64,000 nt of DNA, from positions 4,563,501 to 4,627,500 of the forward strand of contig NZ_CP034346.1 of NCBI RefSeq assembly GCF_003991425.1. Reading direction: 5' to 3'. Origin of the DNA: Paenibacillus lutimineralis (GTDB taxonomy: Bacteria > Bacillota > Bacilli > Paenibacillales > Paenibacillaceae). The notes beneath the pieces are model-generated. The model saw only the letters and a list, made by a program, of their open reading frames with translations. It did no database searches and was not told the origin of the DNA. Below are positions 50,475 through 57,127 of the stretch, in pieces (the first letter of the stretch is position 1; each line of letters opens with the position of its first letter). Both the position numbers and the translations under genes were made by a program.

Positions 50475-50516
50475 AAGTATCAAAAACCCGCAATTTATGT
50501 CGGGTTTTTGATACTT
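50475..50516. terminator. Terminator after the CAP gene
   Basis: AAGTATCAAAAACCCG / CGGGTTTTTGATACTT is a perfect 16-bp stem with a 10-base loop, with T and A runs inside the arms, so it can act in both directions. Confidence 0.85.
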
Positions 50517-50591
50517 ACAGATCCTGCATACACCACCAGTTGTTTTGTGTCCTCGAACTGACTCGAATTATCAATCTCATCCATCTCCATC

Positions 50592-50678
50592 TTGTCTGCT
50601 GAATGACTTCATAGAAATGCCTCAGCAGACCGAGAGTTTCAGCCCGCAACGTGAATGTGTTGTTTTATGTTATCAGGC
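50592..50678. repeat. attC-like site, left arm lost
   Basis: TTGTCTGCTGAATGACTTCA / CTCAGCAGACCGAGAG is the inner stem; CCCGCAACGTGAATGTGTTG then TTTTATGTTATC is the right arm and core. The preceding 75 bases (50517-50591) show no left arm, in line with an insertion or deletion involving the CAP gene. Confidence 0.75.
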
Positions 50679-50709
50679 TCTACTTTGCCATCTTTGAATA
50701 TGCAAAGCC

Positions 50710-51216
50710 TTACTTAAACTTTTCTATAATTTCATTAATTTGTTTAATATGTCTTTGTTCATGTAAATACAGTGATCTAACCCATTCAATTAATAACATC
50801 TCTTTAAAGACTGGATGTATAAAATGTCTTCTACTCAGCACTGCTGGGTCATCTACTGTATTTAATATTTCATGTAACTTATTTCTTGAATAGTTTAACT
50901 TCTCAATGATTTCTTCATATTCTAAAAACTCATCAGTTGGTTTAGCAATGTCAGGAGCTTCTAACTTATTACTTCTATCAAGTAGAAATTCTAATGGTTT
51001 ATTCTCTATGAGTGAATCTTCTGTGCACTTTAATCCTTTCCTTATTGCTACAACGTATAGTTCTTCTGTTTTAGCTAGGTGTTGACATACCTGACTGATA
51101 CTCCAACTGAATGAGTCTTTTTGTTTGTTTAATTGATCTTCACTCAATCCATCAAGAATCCCTAGTAATTCGTCTCTTGTTTCTTTTAATTTTTGATTGA
51201 TTTCTTGAAGTTCCAT
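50710..51216 (-). CDS. DinB/YfiT-like protein
   Basis: 168 residues of a four-helix bundle: ELQEINQKLKETRDELLGIL, FSWSISQVCQHLAKTEELYV (metal His), NYSRNKLHEILNTVDDPAVL and EWVRSLYLHEQRHIKQINEI (two further His). The three His are the metal ligands of the DinB superfamily, in which members act as bacillithiol or small-thiol transferases, or are of unknown function. GGGGGTTTTCC precedes ATG 51216. A 99-bp fragment of the same gene lies at 59876-59974. Confidence 0.9.
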   Translation of the reverse strand: MELQEINQKLKETRDELLGILDGLSEDQLNKQKDSFSWSISQVCQHLAKTEELYVVAIRKGLKCTEDSLIENKPLEFLLDRSNKLEAPDIAKPTDEFLEYEEIIEKLNYSRNKLHEILNTVDDPAVLSRRHFIHPVFKEMLLIEWVRSLYLHEQRHIKQINEIIEKFK

Positions 51217-51248
51217 GGAAAACCCCCTTACTTTATTTTTTGCGGATA

Positions 51249-51414
51249 TTTCCTATAACGTTCTTGTATCTACGAACCCGAGAGACTTAAGGGAGCGACC
51301 GGGTCCGACGGACTTTCCCACGCAGGATTGTGAGCTGAATCTACTTCTCTGTTCACCTCTTCTTGCGAACCAAAGGCCGAACGGCTCGCTGTTTAGATAC
51401 GATGTTATCTGATG
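51249..51414. repeat. attC-like site 8 (type 2)
   Basis: Left core TTTCCTATAACGTTCTTGTA then TCTACGAACCCGAGAG; middle GGGTCCGACGGACTTTCCCA, CTTCTCTG; right CTTGCGAACCAAAGGCCGAA, TTTAGATACGATGTTATCTG then ATG. The L boxes GTATCTACG and TTAGATAC pair, a covarying version of the GTATTCACG type. Confidence 0.9.
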
Positions 51415-51456
51415 TTATTGCCCTCTTGAATAGTCACACAAAAAATTAGCGAATTA

Positions 51457-51861
51457 TTAGGAGCCTTGTATATATATCATAATCTCTTTTGCTCTAATAA
51501 TTACTCGGTTTCCAACAATGGCCTCTCCTTTACCCAATATAAAACCTCTTCTGTTCTTGATAACTTCATAATATAATTCAACTCTATCACCTGGATAAGC
51601 ATTGCCTATAATTTCAATACCGTTTAAAGATGAAAGAAAGCCCAAACTATTCTCCTTACTTGATGTTGTGAATGCTCCTAATTGCGCTAATGCCTCCACA
51701 ATCATCATACTTGGCATACATTGACTTGACTCAGTAATAAACCATTCATTACATGTCACATTCTTATATCCTTTAGCCCACTTACCTTGCTCTAACTCAA
51801 CAATTCGATCAATCATTAAAAATGGATATCGATGTGGAATTACGCTTGGAATATCAATCAT
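51457..51861 (-). CDS. FabZ-like 3-hydroxyacyl-ACP dehydratase
   Basis: 134 residues with the hot-dog fold. IPSVIPHRYPFLMIDRIVEL has the catalytic His (PHRYPFL), and SMMIVEALAQLGAFTTS the catalytic Glu helix; YPGDRVELYYEVIKNRRGFI then LGKGEAIVGN completes it. It resembles FabZ but is more divergent (IESSQCMPSMMIVEA rather than FPGxPxMPGVLxxE), so it may act on a specialised acyl substrate or be a hydroxymyristoyl-like dehydratase without ACP. ATG 51861 follows GAGGT. Single-gene cassette. Confidence 0.88.
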   Translation of the reverse strand: MIDIPSVIPHRYPFLMIDRIVELEQGKWAKGYKNVTCNEWFITESSQCMPSMMIVEALAQLGAFTTSSKENSLGFLSSLNGIEIIGNAYPGDRVELYYEVIKNRRGFILGKGEAIVGNRVIIRAKEIMIYIQGS

Positions 51862-51933
51862 TGGTATGCACCTCAAAATTATTTATTCATGGTCTTTAAT
51901 GAACTGTAGTCCTTAATAAAATATTTGCAACAA

Positions 51934-52104
51934 TTTCATATAACTTTGTTGTATCTACGAACCCTTACTGGCTTAAGGCGCGTATGCGTCGGGTCCGACG
52001 GACTTAGTCTGTGCAGGGTTGTCTGCCTTATTTCGCTTCTCTTAAATGCCTCGGGCAGACCAAAGGGACTTCAGCCCCGCCGCGTAGATACAGTGTTATA
52101 GGAT
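51934..52104. repeat. attC-like site 9 (type 2)
   Basis: Left core TTTCATATAACTTTGTTGTA then TCTACGAACCC; middle GGGTCCGACGGACTTAGTCT, GTCTGCCTTATTTCGCTTCT and GGGCAGACCAAAGG; right arm GCGTAGATACAGTGTTATAG then GATG. L boxes GTATCTACG / CGTAGATAC pair perfectly. Confidence 0.92.
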
Positions 52105-52182
52105 GTCAGTGCCTTCCCGAAATACCAACATATTTGCCCATAAAATTTTAAGTAGTTAAGTGTTCTTTGTTTACATTACGAA

Positions 52183-52548
52183 TTATTTAGTGGATAGTTC
52201 ATCAATCGCTTGAATAGATAGTTCCAACGCTTTAATCCTTCTTTCTAAAAGCGTTCTTTGGGGACTACCAGTCTTTGACTTAGCATAACTATTTTCAATT
52301 GATGGAAATAAACCAGTAATAACATTGCGAGCTTCTGCTAAATCTTCCTGAGTATAGTGATGGGGACTTTGATTCCAAACGTTTTCTAGCATAGCTAGGC
52401 CGATGTAAACAGCTTTGAGTCTTTTCTTTACCAGAGTAGTATTTACGCCATTATTAGTCATCTGGGATAAGGCATTCTCGAGCTTACTAATTGTTGATTG
52501 CAAAGATTTTATTGATTCCAACTTATCTACATATGATACCTCTTCCAT
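52183..52548 (-). CDS. Unknown helical protein, copy 1
   Basis: 121 residues from ATG 52548 (AAAGGA 10 bp upstream): LDKLESIKSLQSTISKLENA-type heptad pattern, then LSQMTNNGVNTTLVKKRLKA, VYIGLAMLENVWNQSPHHYT and QEDLAEARNVITGLFPSIEN. Mostly alpha-helical and soluble. No family recognised. A near-identical copy, differing in a handful of residues, lies at 60234-60599 with the same flanks, so the whole cassette was duplicated. Confidence 0.75.
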   Translation of the reverse strand: MEEVSYVDKLESIKSLQSTISKLENALSQMTNNGVNTTLVKKRLKAVYIGLAMLENVWNQSPHHYTQEDLAEARNVITGLFPSIENSYAKSKTGSPQRTLLERRIKALELSIQAIDELSTK

Positions 52549-52648
52549 GTAATTAATGTCCTTTCTTCGCACCTAATCAAAGTGAATTGCCCGTTATCTT
52601 AATAATTTCAAAAGAAATTTGCTTTTGTTTTTTTCGTTTAGCGCTGAT

Positions 52649-52720
52649 TTTCATATAACGTTCTTGTATCTACGAACCGAAAGGCCTAAGCCTGCAGCGT
52701 AGATACGGTATTATGTGAAG
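52649..52720. repeat. attC-like site 10, minimal 72 bp form
   Basis: TTTCATATAACGTTCTTGTA then TCTACGAACCG, a tiny centre AAAGGCCTAAGCCTG, and CAGCGTAGATACGGTATTAT then GTGAAG. Both R and L boxes are present with almost no variable centre, so this shows the minimal recombination site. The right core matches the core at 53108. Confidence 0.92.
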
Positions 52721-52756
52721 TTCATGATTTTTCATTGAATTAATATGATTATATTC

Positions 52757-53056
52757 TTATGATTTTGTTTCAAGTTCAGCCCATTCCTTAAATGTCCTTA
52801 ATATATCTTGTAGATTTCTTGTTCCTCCATAACCTTTAAATACACACTCTTCAATTCTACAGTGAAACCAATCAGTCTCACTTCTTGCGATATCAATTTG
52901 TTTAAATAGCTTCTCTTCTAATTCTGTGTCCATTAGAGATATTTCTAGCTTCCACCCTGGATTATCTAATGTTTCGAGCTTTATTCCATAAATATGTTCC
53001 CAATCTTCATTGCATTGGAGTTCATACCATTCTTCAATCCACTCTAAGTAATTAAT
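52757..53056 (-). CDS. Imm53 family immunity protein with probable ATT start
   Basis: Reading from ATT 53056 gives 99 residues: MNYLEWIEEWYELQCNEDWE, HIYGIKLETLDNPGWKLEIS, LMDTELEEKLFKQIDIARSE and TDWFHCRIEECVFKGYGGTR then NLQDILRTFKEWAELETKS. The W..WY...C..DWEH.YGI..ETLDNPGW pattern is that of immunity 53 proteins, which neutralise polymorphic toxins. No ATG, GTG or TTG is in frame before the conserved region; GAAGG lies 9 bp before the ATT. It is the only gene between sites 10 and 11. Confidence 0.85.
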   Translation of the reverse strand: MNYLEWIEEWYELQCNEDWEHIYGIKLETLDNPGWKLEISLMDTELEEKLFKQIDIARSETDWFHCRIEECVFKGYGGTRNLQDILRTFKEWAELETKS

Positions 53057-53107
53057 AGCCTTTGACCTTCTTTCTTTTGTTTTTCGTTATTTAGTGCACT
53101 TCATGAA

Positions 53108-53280
53108 TTTCACATATCGTACCTGTATTCACGACGTCCAACTCCCTTAAGCCCGAAGGGCGGCCGGAGTTGGATGTGTCCAGCTACTTGTGCATCCCTG
53201 CTATGAATACTCAACATCGAACCTCCTCATTCTTCTGCCGAATCGAGGGTTGAATGGCCTGAATATAATGTTATCGGATG
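53108..53280. repeat. attC-like site 11 (type 3)
   Basis: Left core TTTCACATATCGTACCTGTA then TTCACGACGTCC; stem CCAACTCCCTTAAGCCC / GGAGTTGGATGTGTCC; TTCTGCCGAATCGAGGG; right arm CCTGAATATAATGTTATCGG then ATG. The left core matches 52710, the right core matches 53769: each side belongs to its own cassette. Confidence 0.92.
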
Positions 53281-53300
53281 TTACCGAATCCTTGAACTAC

Positions 53301-53747
53301 TTAATCAATATCTCCGATCTTCCATTCATCATTGGAGTTCTTAGCCTTTATAAAAACGTAATTATAATTAAATGCCTCACCTGAAATCACTATATCTTCA
53401 GCTTTTACTAAGGCAACAAATGAATATTTCTGTTCTTGTATATTTATTTCATCTAATAGTTTGACTGTTTTTAGTTTATATTTCGGCAGGCCATTTATTG
53501 GGCTTGTAGCATGGAATAATTTCATATATTCACTTTCGTTCTCTTCAAATGTGTATTTCATTCTTTGGTTAATAAGTCTAATAATATCTAATTCATTTCC
53601 GCTATATATATTTTCATTTATATATTCTGGACTTTCTATGACTTGAGAAGATATAGAGTAAGTTGTAAGCAAGTTATTATCCTCGTTTTTTAAATTACAA
53701 GACGATAACCAAAATATAAGAGATATCATAACAAATATCTTTTTCAA
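53301..53747 (-). CDS. Putative lipoprotein
   Basis: 148 residues. MKKIFVMISLIFWLSSCNLK is a lipoprotein signal (Cys17). The mature part has SQVIESPEYINENIYSGNEL, DIIRLINQRMKYTFEENESE and a C-terminal beta-rich FVALVKAEDIVISGEAFNYN, which hints at an NTF2-like fold. No family firmly recognised. It begins at TTG 53747, with AGGGAGAAAATCAA upstream. Cassette ends (53270 and 53769) are complementary. Confidence 0.7.
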   Translation of the reverse strand: MKKIFVMISLIFWLSSCNLKNEDNNLLTTYSISSQVIESPEYINENIYSGNELDIIRLINQRMKYTFEENESEYMKLFHATSPINGLPKYKLKTVKLLDEINIQEQKYSFVALVKAEDIVISGEAFNYNYVFIKAKNSNDEWKIGDID

Positions 53748-53768
53748 TTGATTTTCTCCCTTCGGTAA

Positions 53769-53937
53769 TTTCCGATAACGTTCTTGTATCTAAGAATCCG
53801 AGAAGCTTAAGACGCATCGCACCGCGTCGACGGACTTATTCTCGCAAGGTTTTGAGCTGGATCTTCTTTCTCTGCCTCCCACTTCTTGCGAACCAAGGTC
53901 CGAACGACCCACAGCGTAGATACGATGTTATCCGATG
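53769..53937. repeat. attC-like site 12 (type 2)
   Basis: Left core TTTCCGATAACGTTCTTGTA then TCTAAGAATCCGAG; right CTTGCGAACCAAGGTCCGAA, CAGCGTAGATACGATGTTAT then CCGATG. Its own two cores (CCGATAAC, GTTATCCG) mismatch, while each matches the far end of its own cassette (53270 and 54404). Confidence 0.92.
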
Positions 53938-54000
53938 CCTCTGATCTCTTTGAAATCCCGTAGTGATCCATAGCGATCTTTTTCTTTTACATAGGGCACA

Positions 54001-54348
54001 TTATTTTTCATAATGTTTTAAATCTGATTCCGTTATACCTTTTTGCTTTCCTTCTTCAGTTAATCTATAACCAAACTGTATTACTTCGTTATGTGCAAAA
54101 TATATATATTCAACATCTGGTTCATCCTTAAATATTACTTCGGCATAAAAAGATGGCAGCTTTATTCCCCATATTCCTTTGACGGATACTATTTCTTCTC
54201 TACCATATTTCTGTTCTTCTATAAGATAGTCAGTGACTCTATCAGCGTATTCAATCTTGTTTGATTGTACATAAATAATTGATACTACTACTAATATAAT
54301 CATTAGCATTGCTATTATAATTGCAATAATTTTTGTTTTCTTCTTCAT
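54001..54348 (-). CDS. DUF3139-like membrane-anchored protein
   Basis: 115 residues: one membrane anchor (KTKIIAIIIAMLMIILVVVS then IIYVQS) and a short extracytoplasmic domain, VTDYLIEEQKYGREEIVSVK then GIWGIKLPSFYAEVIFKDEP and DVEYIYFAHNEVIQFGYRLT. The YL.E..GY...DI.S....W.......Y.V.V.F.DEP...Y.Y pattern is that of DUF3139, of unknown function. AAAGGAAGTTATTT precedes the ATG. Cassette ends 53927 and 54404 match with one mismatch. Confidence 0.82.
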   Translation of the reverse strand: MKKKTKIIAIIIAMLMIILVVVSIIYVQSNKIEYADRVTDYLIEEQKYGREEIVSVKGIWGIKLPSFYAEVIFKDEPDVEYIYFAHNEVIQFGYRLTEEGKQKGITESDLKHYEK

Positions 54349-54403
54349 AAATAACTTCCTTTATTTGTTTGCTTTATTGATTTTTTGAATCCATTCTCCG
54401 AGG

Positions 54404-54555
54404 TTTCGGGTAACGTTAGGTATTTACGAAATGACCCAGCCTTAGATAGCTCTTATCTTAGGCTGGGTCATTAGTTGTCTAAGCTTCTTCCATGATTATA
54501 CATATGACAACCGAGGGGCGATAGCTCCGTAGCGTAAATATGGTGTTAAGTGAAG
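54404..54555. repeat. attC-like site 13
   Basis: Left core TTTCGGGTAACGTTAGGTAT then TTACG; type 1 hairpin (GACCCAGCCTTAGATAGC / CTTATCTTAGGCTGGGTC); CCATGATTATACATATG; right arm AGCGTAAATATGGTGTTAAG then TGAAG. Confidence 0.92.
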
Positions 54556-54671
54556 TAATTGACTTCTATGAGTTACTATAAAATCTCTTGCGAATTTCTA
54601 AAGGCGTCAAGGTTACCCCTAACTCATGGGGAGATTTTATCCTACTTTAAATTTATGGTGCTTTTCAATTA
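54556..54671. other. Gene-less mini-cassette
   Basis: Only about 116 bp between two complete sites, with no credible gene (TAAAATCTC / GAGATTTTA is a small inverted repeat at about 54579 and 54629, so a small structured RNA is possible). The cores at its two ends, 54545 and 54672, are complementary with one mismatch, so it is a genuine unit. Confidence 0.6.
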
Positions 54672-54843
54672 TTTCGCTTAACGTTCTATGTATTCACGAG
54701 TCCGTGAGGCTTAAAGGAGCGCCAGCGACTGGGTGCACAGTACTTAGCCTCGCAGGATTGTCTGCTGATTCACTTCTCGGAATCGCCACTTGCAGACCAA
54801 GAAGCTGCAAGGCGACGTGGCGTGAATACTATGTTAAGCGTGC
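54672..54843. repeat. attC-like site 14 (type 2)
   Basis: Left core TTTCGCTTAACGTTCTATGT then ATTCACGAGTCCG; middle GTCTGCTGATTCACTTCTCG and ACTTGCAGACCAAGAAG; right arm GGCGTGAATACTATGTTAAG then CGTG. L boxes pair perfectly. Confidence 0.92.
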
Positions 54844-54859
54844 TTCTGACTTCCTTGAA

Positions 54860-55585
54860 TTACTCATTCTCTATTACTGGGCTTTCCCAGCCATCATAGT
54901 TTCCGCCAGCTTCTATTACTTTCTTTAGTAGTTCTGTTGTGATGTGATTTATCGTTTCAAATTCAACATTACTTGTGTGTGAAATCACTAATTGAAATGG
55001 GAAGTCTGATTCTTGTAGCGTATCTTCCTCAACAATTCTGTACAGGTTTGAATCAAGATTCCTTTTAAAGTCTTCCCTGCTCACATATTCAGGAAAATAG
55101 ATCCAATGGTTTACTTCTCGTGGTATTTTGAGATTATCTTTATTAGCTTTTAGTTGTTCTACTACTTCTGAATCCATTTTCCACTGCTTCTCATAAACAT
55201 CTGGATATAGAGAGTTTAAGTAAAATTCCCATTCAGGATCTTCCCCAATTAAGATTTCACATTTGAGTTTTCTATATTGCGAAAGAATTTTATTCAGTCT
55301 ATTGAAAAGTAAATTTTCTTGCTTCGTATAATAGTAAAAAGACTTTGAGTCTGCATAAGTGATGGCACCTACAACAAAATCATGATCTGTCAATTGACTA
55401 TCGATTTCATCTTCAACTGCACTTATAAGTTCAGAATCTAATTTCTTCGAAAAAAATTTCCTTGATTTCATATTTACTTGTATTAATGTTTTTGCACCAT
55501 CGATCGGGACATTTTTAAGTATTCCTAGATCTACTCTCACTATTGTTTTGTGTTTTGATAGATATACATCCCAGTGATCAGACAT
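54860..55585 (-). CDS. DUF695 and RraB-like fusion protein
   Basis: 241 residues. The first about 140 (MSDHWDVYLSKHKTIVRVDL through CEILIGEDPEWEFYLNSLYP) match DUF695, common in immunity-type genes. The last 90 (SREDFKRNLDSNLYRIVEED, LQESDFPFQLVISHTSNVEF, ITTELLKKVIEAGGNYDGWE) match the RraB/RNase E inhibitor-like fold. Such fusions are known but their job is unclear. ATG 55585 has AAAGGAG upstream; the longer frame begins in the attC-like arm. Single-gene cassette; the right-hand site is truncated. Confidence 0.82.
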   Translation of the reverse strand: MSDHWDVYLSKHKTIVRVDLGILKNVPIDGAKTLIQVNMKSRKFFSKKLDSELISAVEDEIDSQLTDHDFVVGAITYADSKSFYYYTKQENLLFNRLNKILSQYRKLKCEILIGEDPEWEFYLNSLYPDVYEKQWKMDSEVVEQLKANKDNLKIPREVNHWIYFPEYVSREDFKRNLDSNLYRIVEEDTLQESDFPFQLVISHTSNVEFETINHITTELLKKVIEAGGNYDGWESPVIENE

Positions 55586-55620
55586 TTTAATTCTCCTTTG
55601 ATGTTTTGTATTTTTAATCA

Positions 55621-55690
55621 TTTCTGATAGCGTTCTTGTATTCACGAAACGACCCAGCCTTAGATAACTCTTATCTTAGGCAGGTCATTT
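55621..55690. repeat. attC-like site, left half only
   Basis: TTTCTGATAGCGTTCTTGTA then TTCACGAAACGACCCAGCC, and the partner CTTATCTTAGGCAGGTCATTT. Right after it the sequence switches to a gene remnant on the plus strand (55691), so the right half was replaced. Confidence 0.85.
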
Positions 55691-55813
55691 GTCGAACGCG
55701 GCGAAGTCGATATTCCCACAGCAATACCGATTAAACTGGCCGATTTCCACCAAACTAGCACAGACTATCTTCTGAACAGAACTAACATTAAGAAACCTTA
55801 TCCTATTAATTAA
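55691..55813 (+). pseudogene. XRE-family repressor C-terminal fragment
   Basis: The plus frame reads VERGEVDIPTAIPIKLADFH then QTSTDYLLNRTNIKKPYPIN and TAA. xxxDIPxxxxIKLADFxxxSTDYLLxRT is the last helix region of small XRE helix-turn-helix repressors. The DNA-binding N-terminal part is absent because the frame begins at the break with the truncated attC. Its plus orientation is unusual in the array. The stretch 55814-55927 holds nothing recognisable. Confidence 0.7.
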
Positions 55814-55927
55814 TATCAGACTAATGAACAATTTGATTTACTTTTAATGTTCCCAATAAATGATGAAAAGTTGAGGTACTTCTCTGAAGTTCTTATAAAA
55901 AATCGTCTTTAATTCAACTCTCATTGA

Positions 55928-56115
55928 TTTCAGTTAACGTTGTTGTATTCACGACGTCCAACTCCCTTAAGCCCAACGGCCCAATCGGTTAGGGAGTTGG
56001 ATGTGTCTGGCTGCTTCCACTTCCCTGTATCCTGAGTTTACTCCATACAAATCCTCTTCAACTTCTGCCGGACCGAGGGGCTTCGCCCCGATGCGTGAAT
56101 ATGGTGTTTTAAGAT
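55928..56115. repeat. attC-like site 15 (type 3)
   Basis: Left core TTTCAGTTAACGTTGTTGTA then TTCACGACGTCC; stem CCAACTCCCTTAAGCCC / AGGGAGTTGGATGTGTC; CTTCTGCCGGACCGAGGGGC; right arm GATGCGTGAATATGGTGTTT then TAAGATG. Confidence 0.92.
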
Positions 56116-56125
56116 GTCCCCGCCT

Positions 56126-56304
56126 TCACAAGTAATACAAATCCCCTACGTCTGTTGGATTAAGCTCTACATATGATGATGCGCAACCATTATTGATATT
56201 AAGCTCTAGGTATATATTTGATGTTTTTTTACTTCATCAAGACTGTCTACAATTTCCGAATCTTTACTCTTAGCATAGCTCTCCACGATATCTCGTATTT
56301 CATT
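56126..56304 (-). pseudogene. C-terminal remnant of an unknown gene, frameshifted
   Basis: One frame gives NEIRDIVESYAKSKDSEIVD then SLDEVKK; after a run of seven A bases (GTAAAAAAACATC) the sense continues in another frame as TSNIYLELNINNGCASSYVE then LNPTDVGDLYYL and TGA at 56126. The break sits in the homopolymer. The family is not recognised. The remnant abuts the toxin-antitoxin module, so both may share one composite cassette. Confidence 0.5.
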
Positions 56305-56311
56305 TCACGCT

Positions 56312-56340
56312 TTGATACATTTTTTTCTTTGTGTTATTAT
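56312..56340 (+). promoter_or_regulatory. Promoter of the antisense antitoxin RNA
   Basis: TTGATA (56312-56317), a 17-bp spacer and TATTAT (56335-56340) form a near-consensus vegetative promoter that points into the 3' end of the toxin gene on the other strand. Confidence 0.75.
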
Positions 56341-56346
56341 ATATGT

Positions 56347-56464
56347 AATAAAGACCAAGTGCTGCGAACACTTGGTCAGTACAATTGGCTTGGATGGTTT
56401 ATTCCCTTCTAAGTCGTATAGGAACAAAACCCACCTCTGGCCTCAACCTTTGGGTGGGTTTTTA
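56347..56464 (+). ncRNA. Candidate antisense RNA antitoxin (RatA/SR4-like)
   Basis: A transcript from the promoter at 56312 would start near 56347, fold GACCAAGTGCTGCGAACACTTGGTC into a 5' hairpin (56353-56377), and stop at the terminator at 56426-56463. It would overlap the 3' end of the toxin mRNA, which ends in the same hairpin from the other side. This matches the convergent layout of BsrG/SR4 and TxpA/RatA type I systems. The existence of the RNA is inferred from promoter, terminator and overlap. Confidence 0.65.
56426..56463. terminator. Shared bidirectional terminator of toxin and antitoxin
   Basis: AAAACCCACC / GGTGGGTTTT with flanking A and T runs, so it works for both the plus-strand antitoxin RNA and the minus-strand toxin mRNA, as in known type I pairs. 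Confidence 0.85.
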
Positions 56465-56557
56465 CTTTCTCTTGTTGTTATTATTGATGTATGTTAAAAG
56501 AGCAAGAATGAACGTTCCAAAGAGAAACATGATCGTTAATGCATCTTTCACTTCCAT
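56462..56557 (-). CDS. Holin-like type I toxin peptide
   Basis: 31 residues: MEVKDALTIMFLFGTFILAL then LTYINNNNKRK. One transmembrane helix with a short acidic N-terminus and a basic Asn/Lys C-terminus is the pattern of putative holin-like toxins (BsrG/TxpA/YonT group) that insert into the cell membrane. GGAGGTGAAGCC precedes ATG 56557. Its promoter is at 56614-56642, its antisense RNA on the other strand. Located between sites 15 and 16, so it is cassette cargo; such modules can stabilise long arrays against loss. Confidence 0.85.
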   Translation of the reverse strand: MEVKDALTIMFLFGTFILALLTYINNNNKRK

Positions 56558-56613
56558 GGCTTCACCTCCTCTCGAAGGGAAACCATGCCCACCCAAGATT
56601 CAATTGTAGTTAT

Positions 56614-56642
56614 ATTTTACCTTTATTTACATCTACGTACAA
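56614..56642 (-). promoter_or_regulatory. Promoter of the holin-like toxin
   Basis: On the minus strand TTGTAC, a 17-bp spacer and TAAAAT lie about 60 bp upstream of the toxin ATG. Few cassettes in this array have so clear a promoter of their own. Confidence 0.7.
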
Positions 56643-56683
56643 GCGTTCTTAATTTGCTTTTATAATCTTTTTTTTTGCATCCC

Positions 56684-56852
56684 TTTCATATAACGTTCCA
56701 GTATCTACGAACCCGAGAGGCTTAAGGCGCAACGCGCCGGGTCCGACGGACTTAGCCTTGTAGGTGTGTGAGCTGAGTTCACTTCTCTGCCTACTACTCC
56801 TTGCGAACCTAGGGCCGAACGACCCGCAGCGTAGATACAGTGTTAACTGAAG
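56684..56852. repeat. attC-like site 16 (type 2)
   Basis: Left core TTTCATATAACGTTCCAGTA then TCTACGAACCCGAGAGG; middle GGGTCCGACGGACTTAGCCT, GTGAGCTGAGTTCACTTCTC; right CTTGCGAACCTAGGGCCGAA, GCAGCGTAGATACAGTGTTA then ACTGAAG. L boxes GTATCTACG / CGTAGATAC pair perfectly. Confidence 0.93.
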
Positions 56853-56869
56853 TCATAGCCCTCCTCGAA

Positions 56870-56974
56870 CTACATCCGTATATATCCGTGCTCATCTTTT
56901 TCAATCATCTTTAATTGTTTTTCAAAGTCTTCTATCGGTTTTATATCTTTTACAAAATGCCAATAATAGCGCAT
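56870..56974 (-). pseudogene. C-terminal gene fragment
   Basis: 34 residues, MRYYWHFVKDIKPIEDFEKQ then LKMIEKDEHGYIRM and TAG. The amphipathic, complete-looking C-terminus right after a cassette core, without ribosome binding site at the chance ATG, suggests the 3' end of a gene whose remainder was lost at the damaged site to the right (56975). No family recognised. Confidence 0.45.
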
Positions 56975-57104
56975 GAGTTATTACACGCAGGTCTTCAGCA
57001 TCATGAACGCTGCAGTCCAGGGTTGTCTGCTGGATTCTCCTCTATGCTATTGCACCTGCAGACCAGTGGCGAATGCCCGTGCGTGAATATTATGTTATGT
57101 GGAG
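56975..57104. repeat. attC-like site, left half damaged
   Basis: GGTTGTCTGCTGGATTCTCC / GCACCTGCAGACCAGTGGCG is the inner stem and GTGCGTGAATATTATGTTAT then GTGGAG the right arm and core. The left side has no AAC core; ACACGCAGGTCTTCAGCATC is unrelated. The right core pairs with 57880. Confidence 0.8.
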
Positions 57105-57127
57105 TCCGGACTTCATTGAATAGTCTT

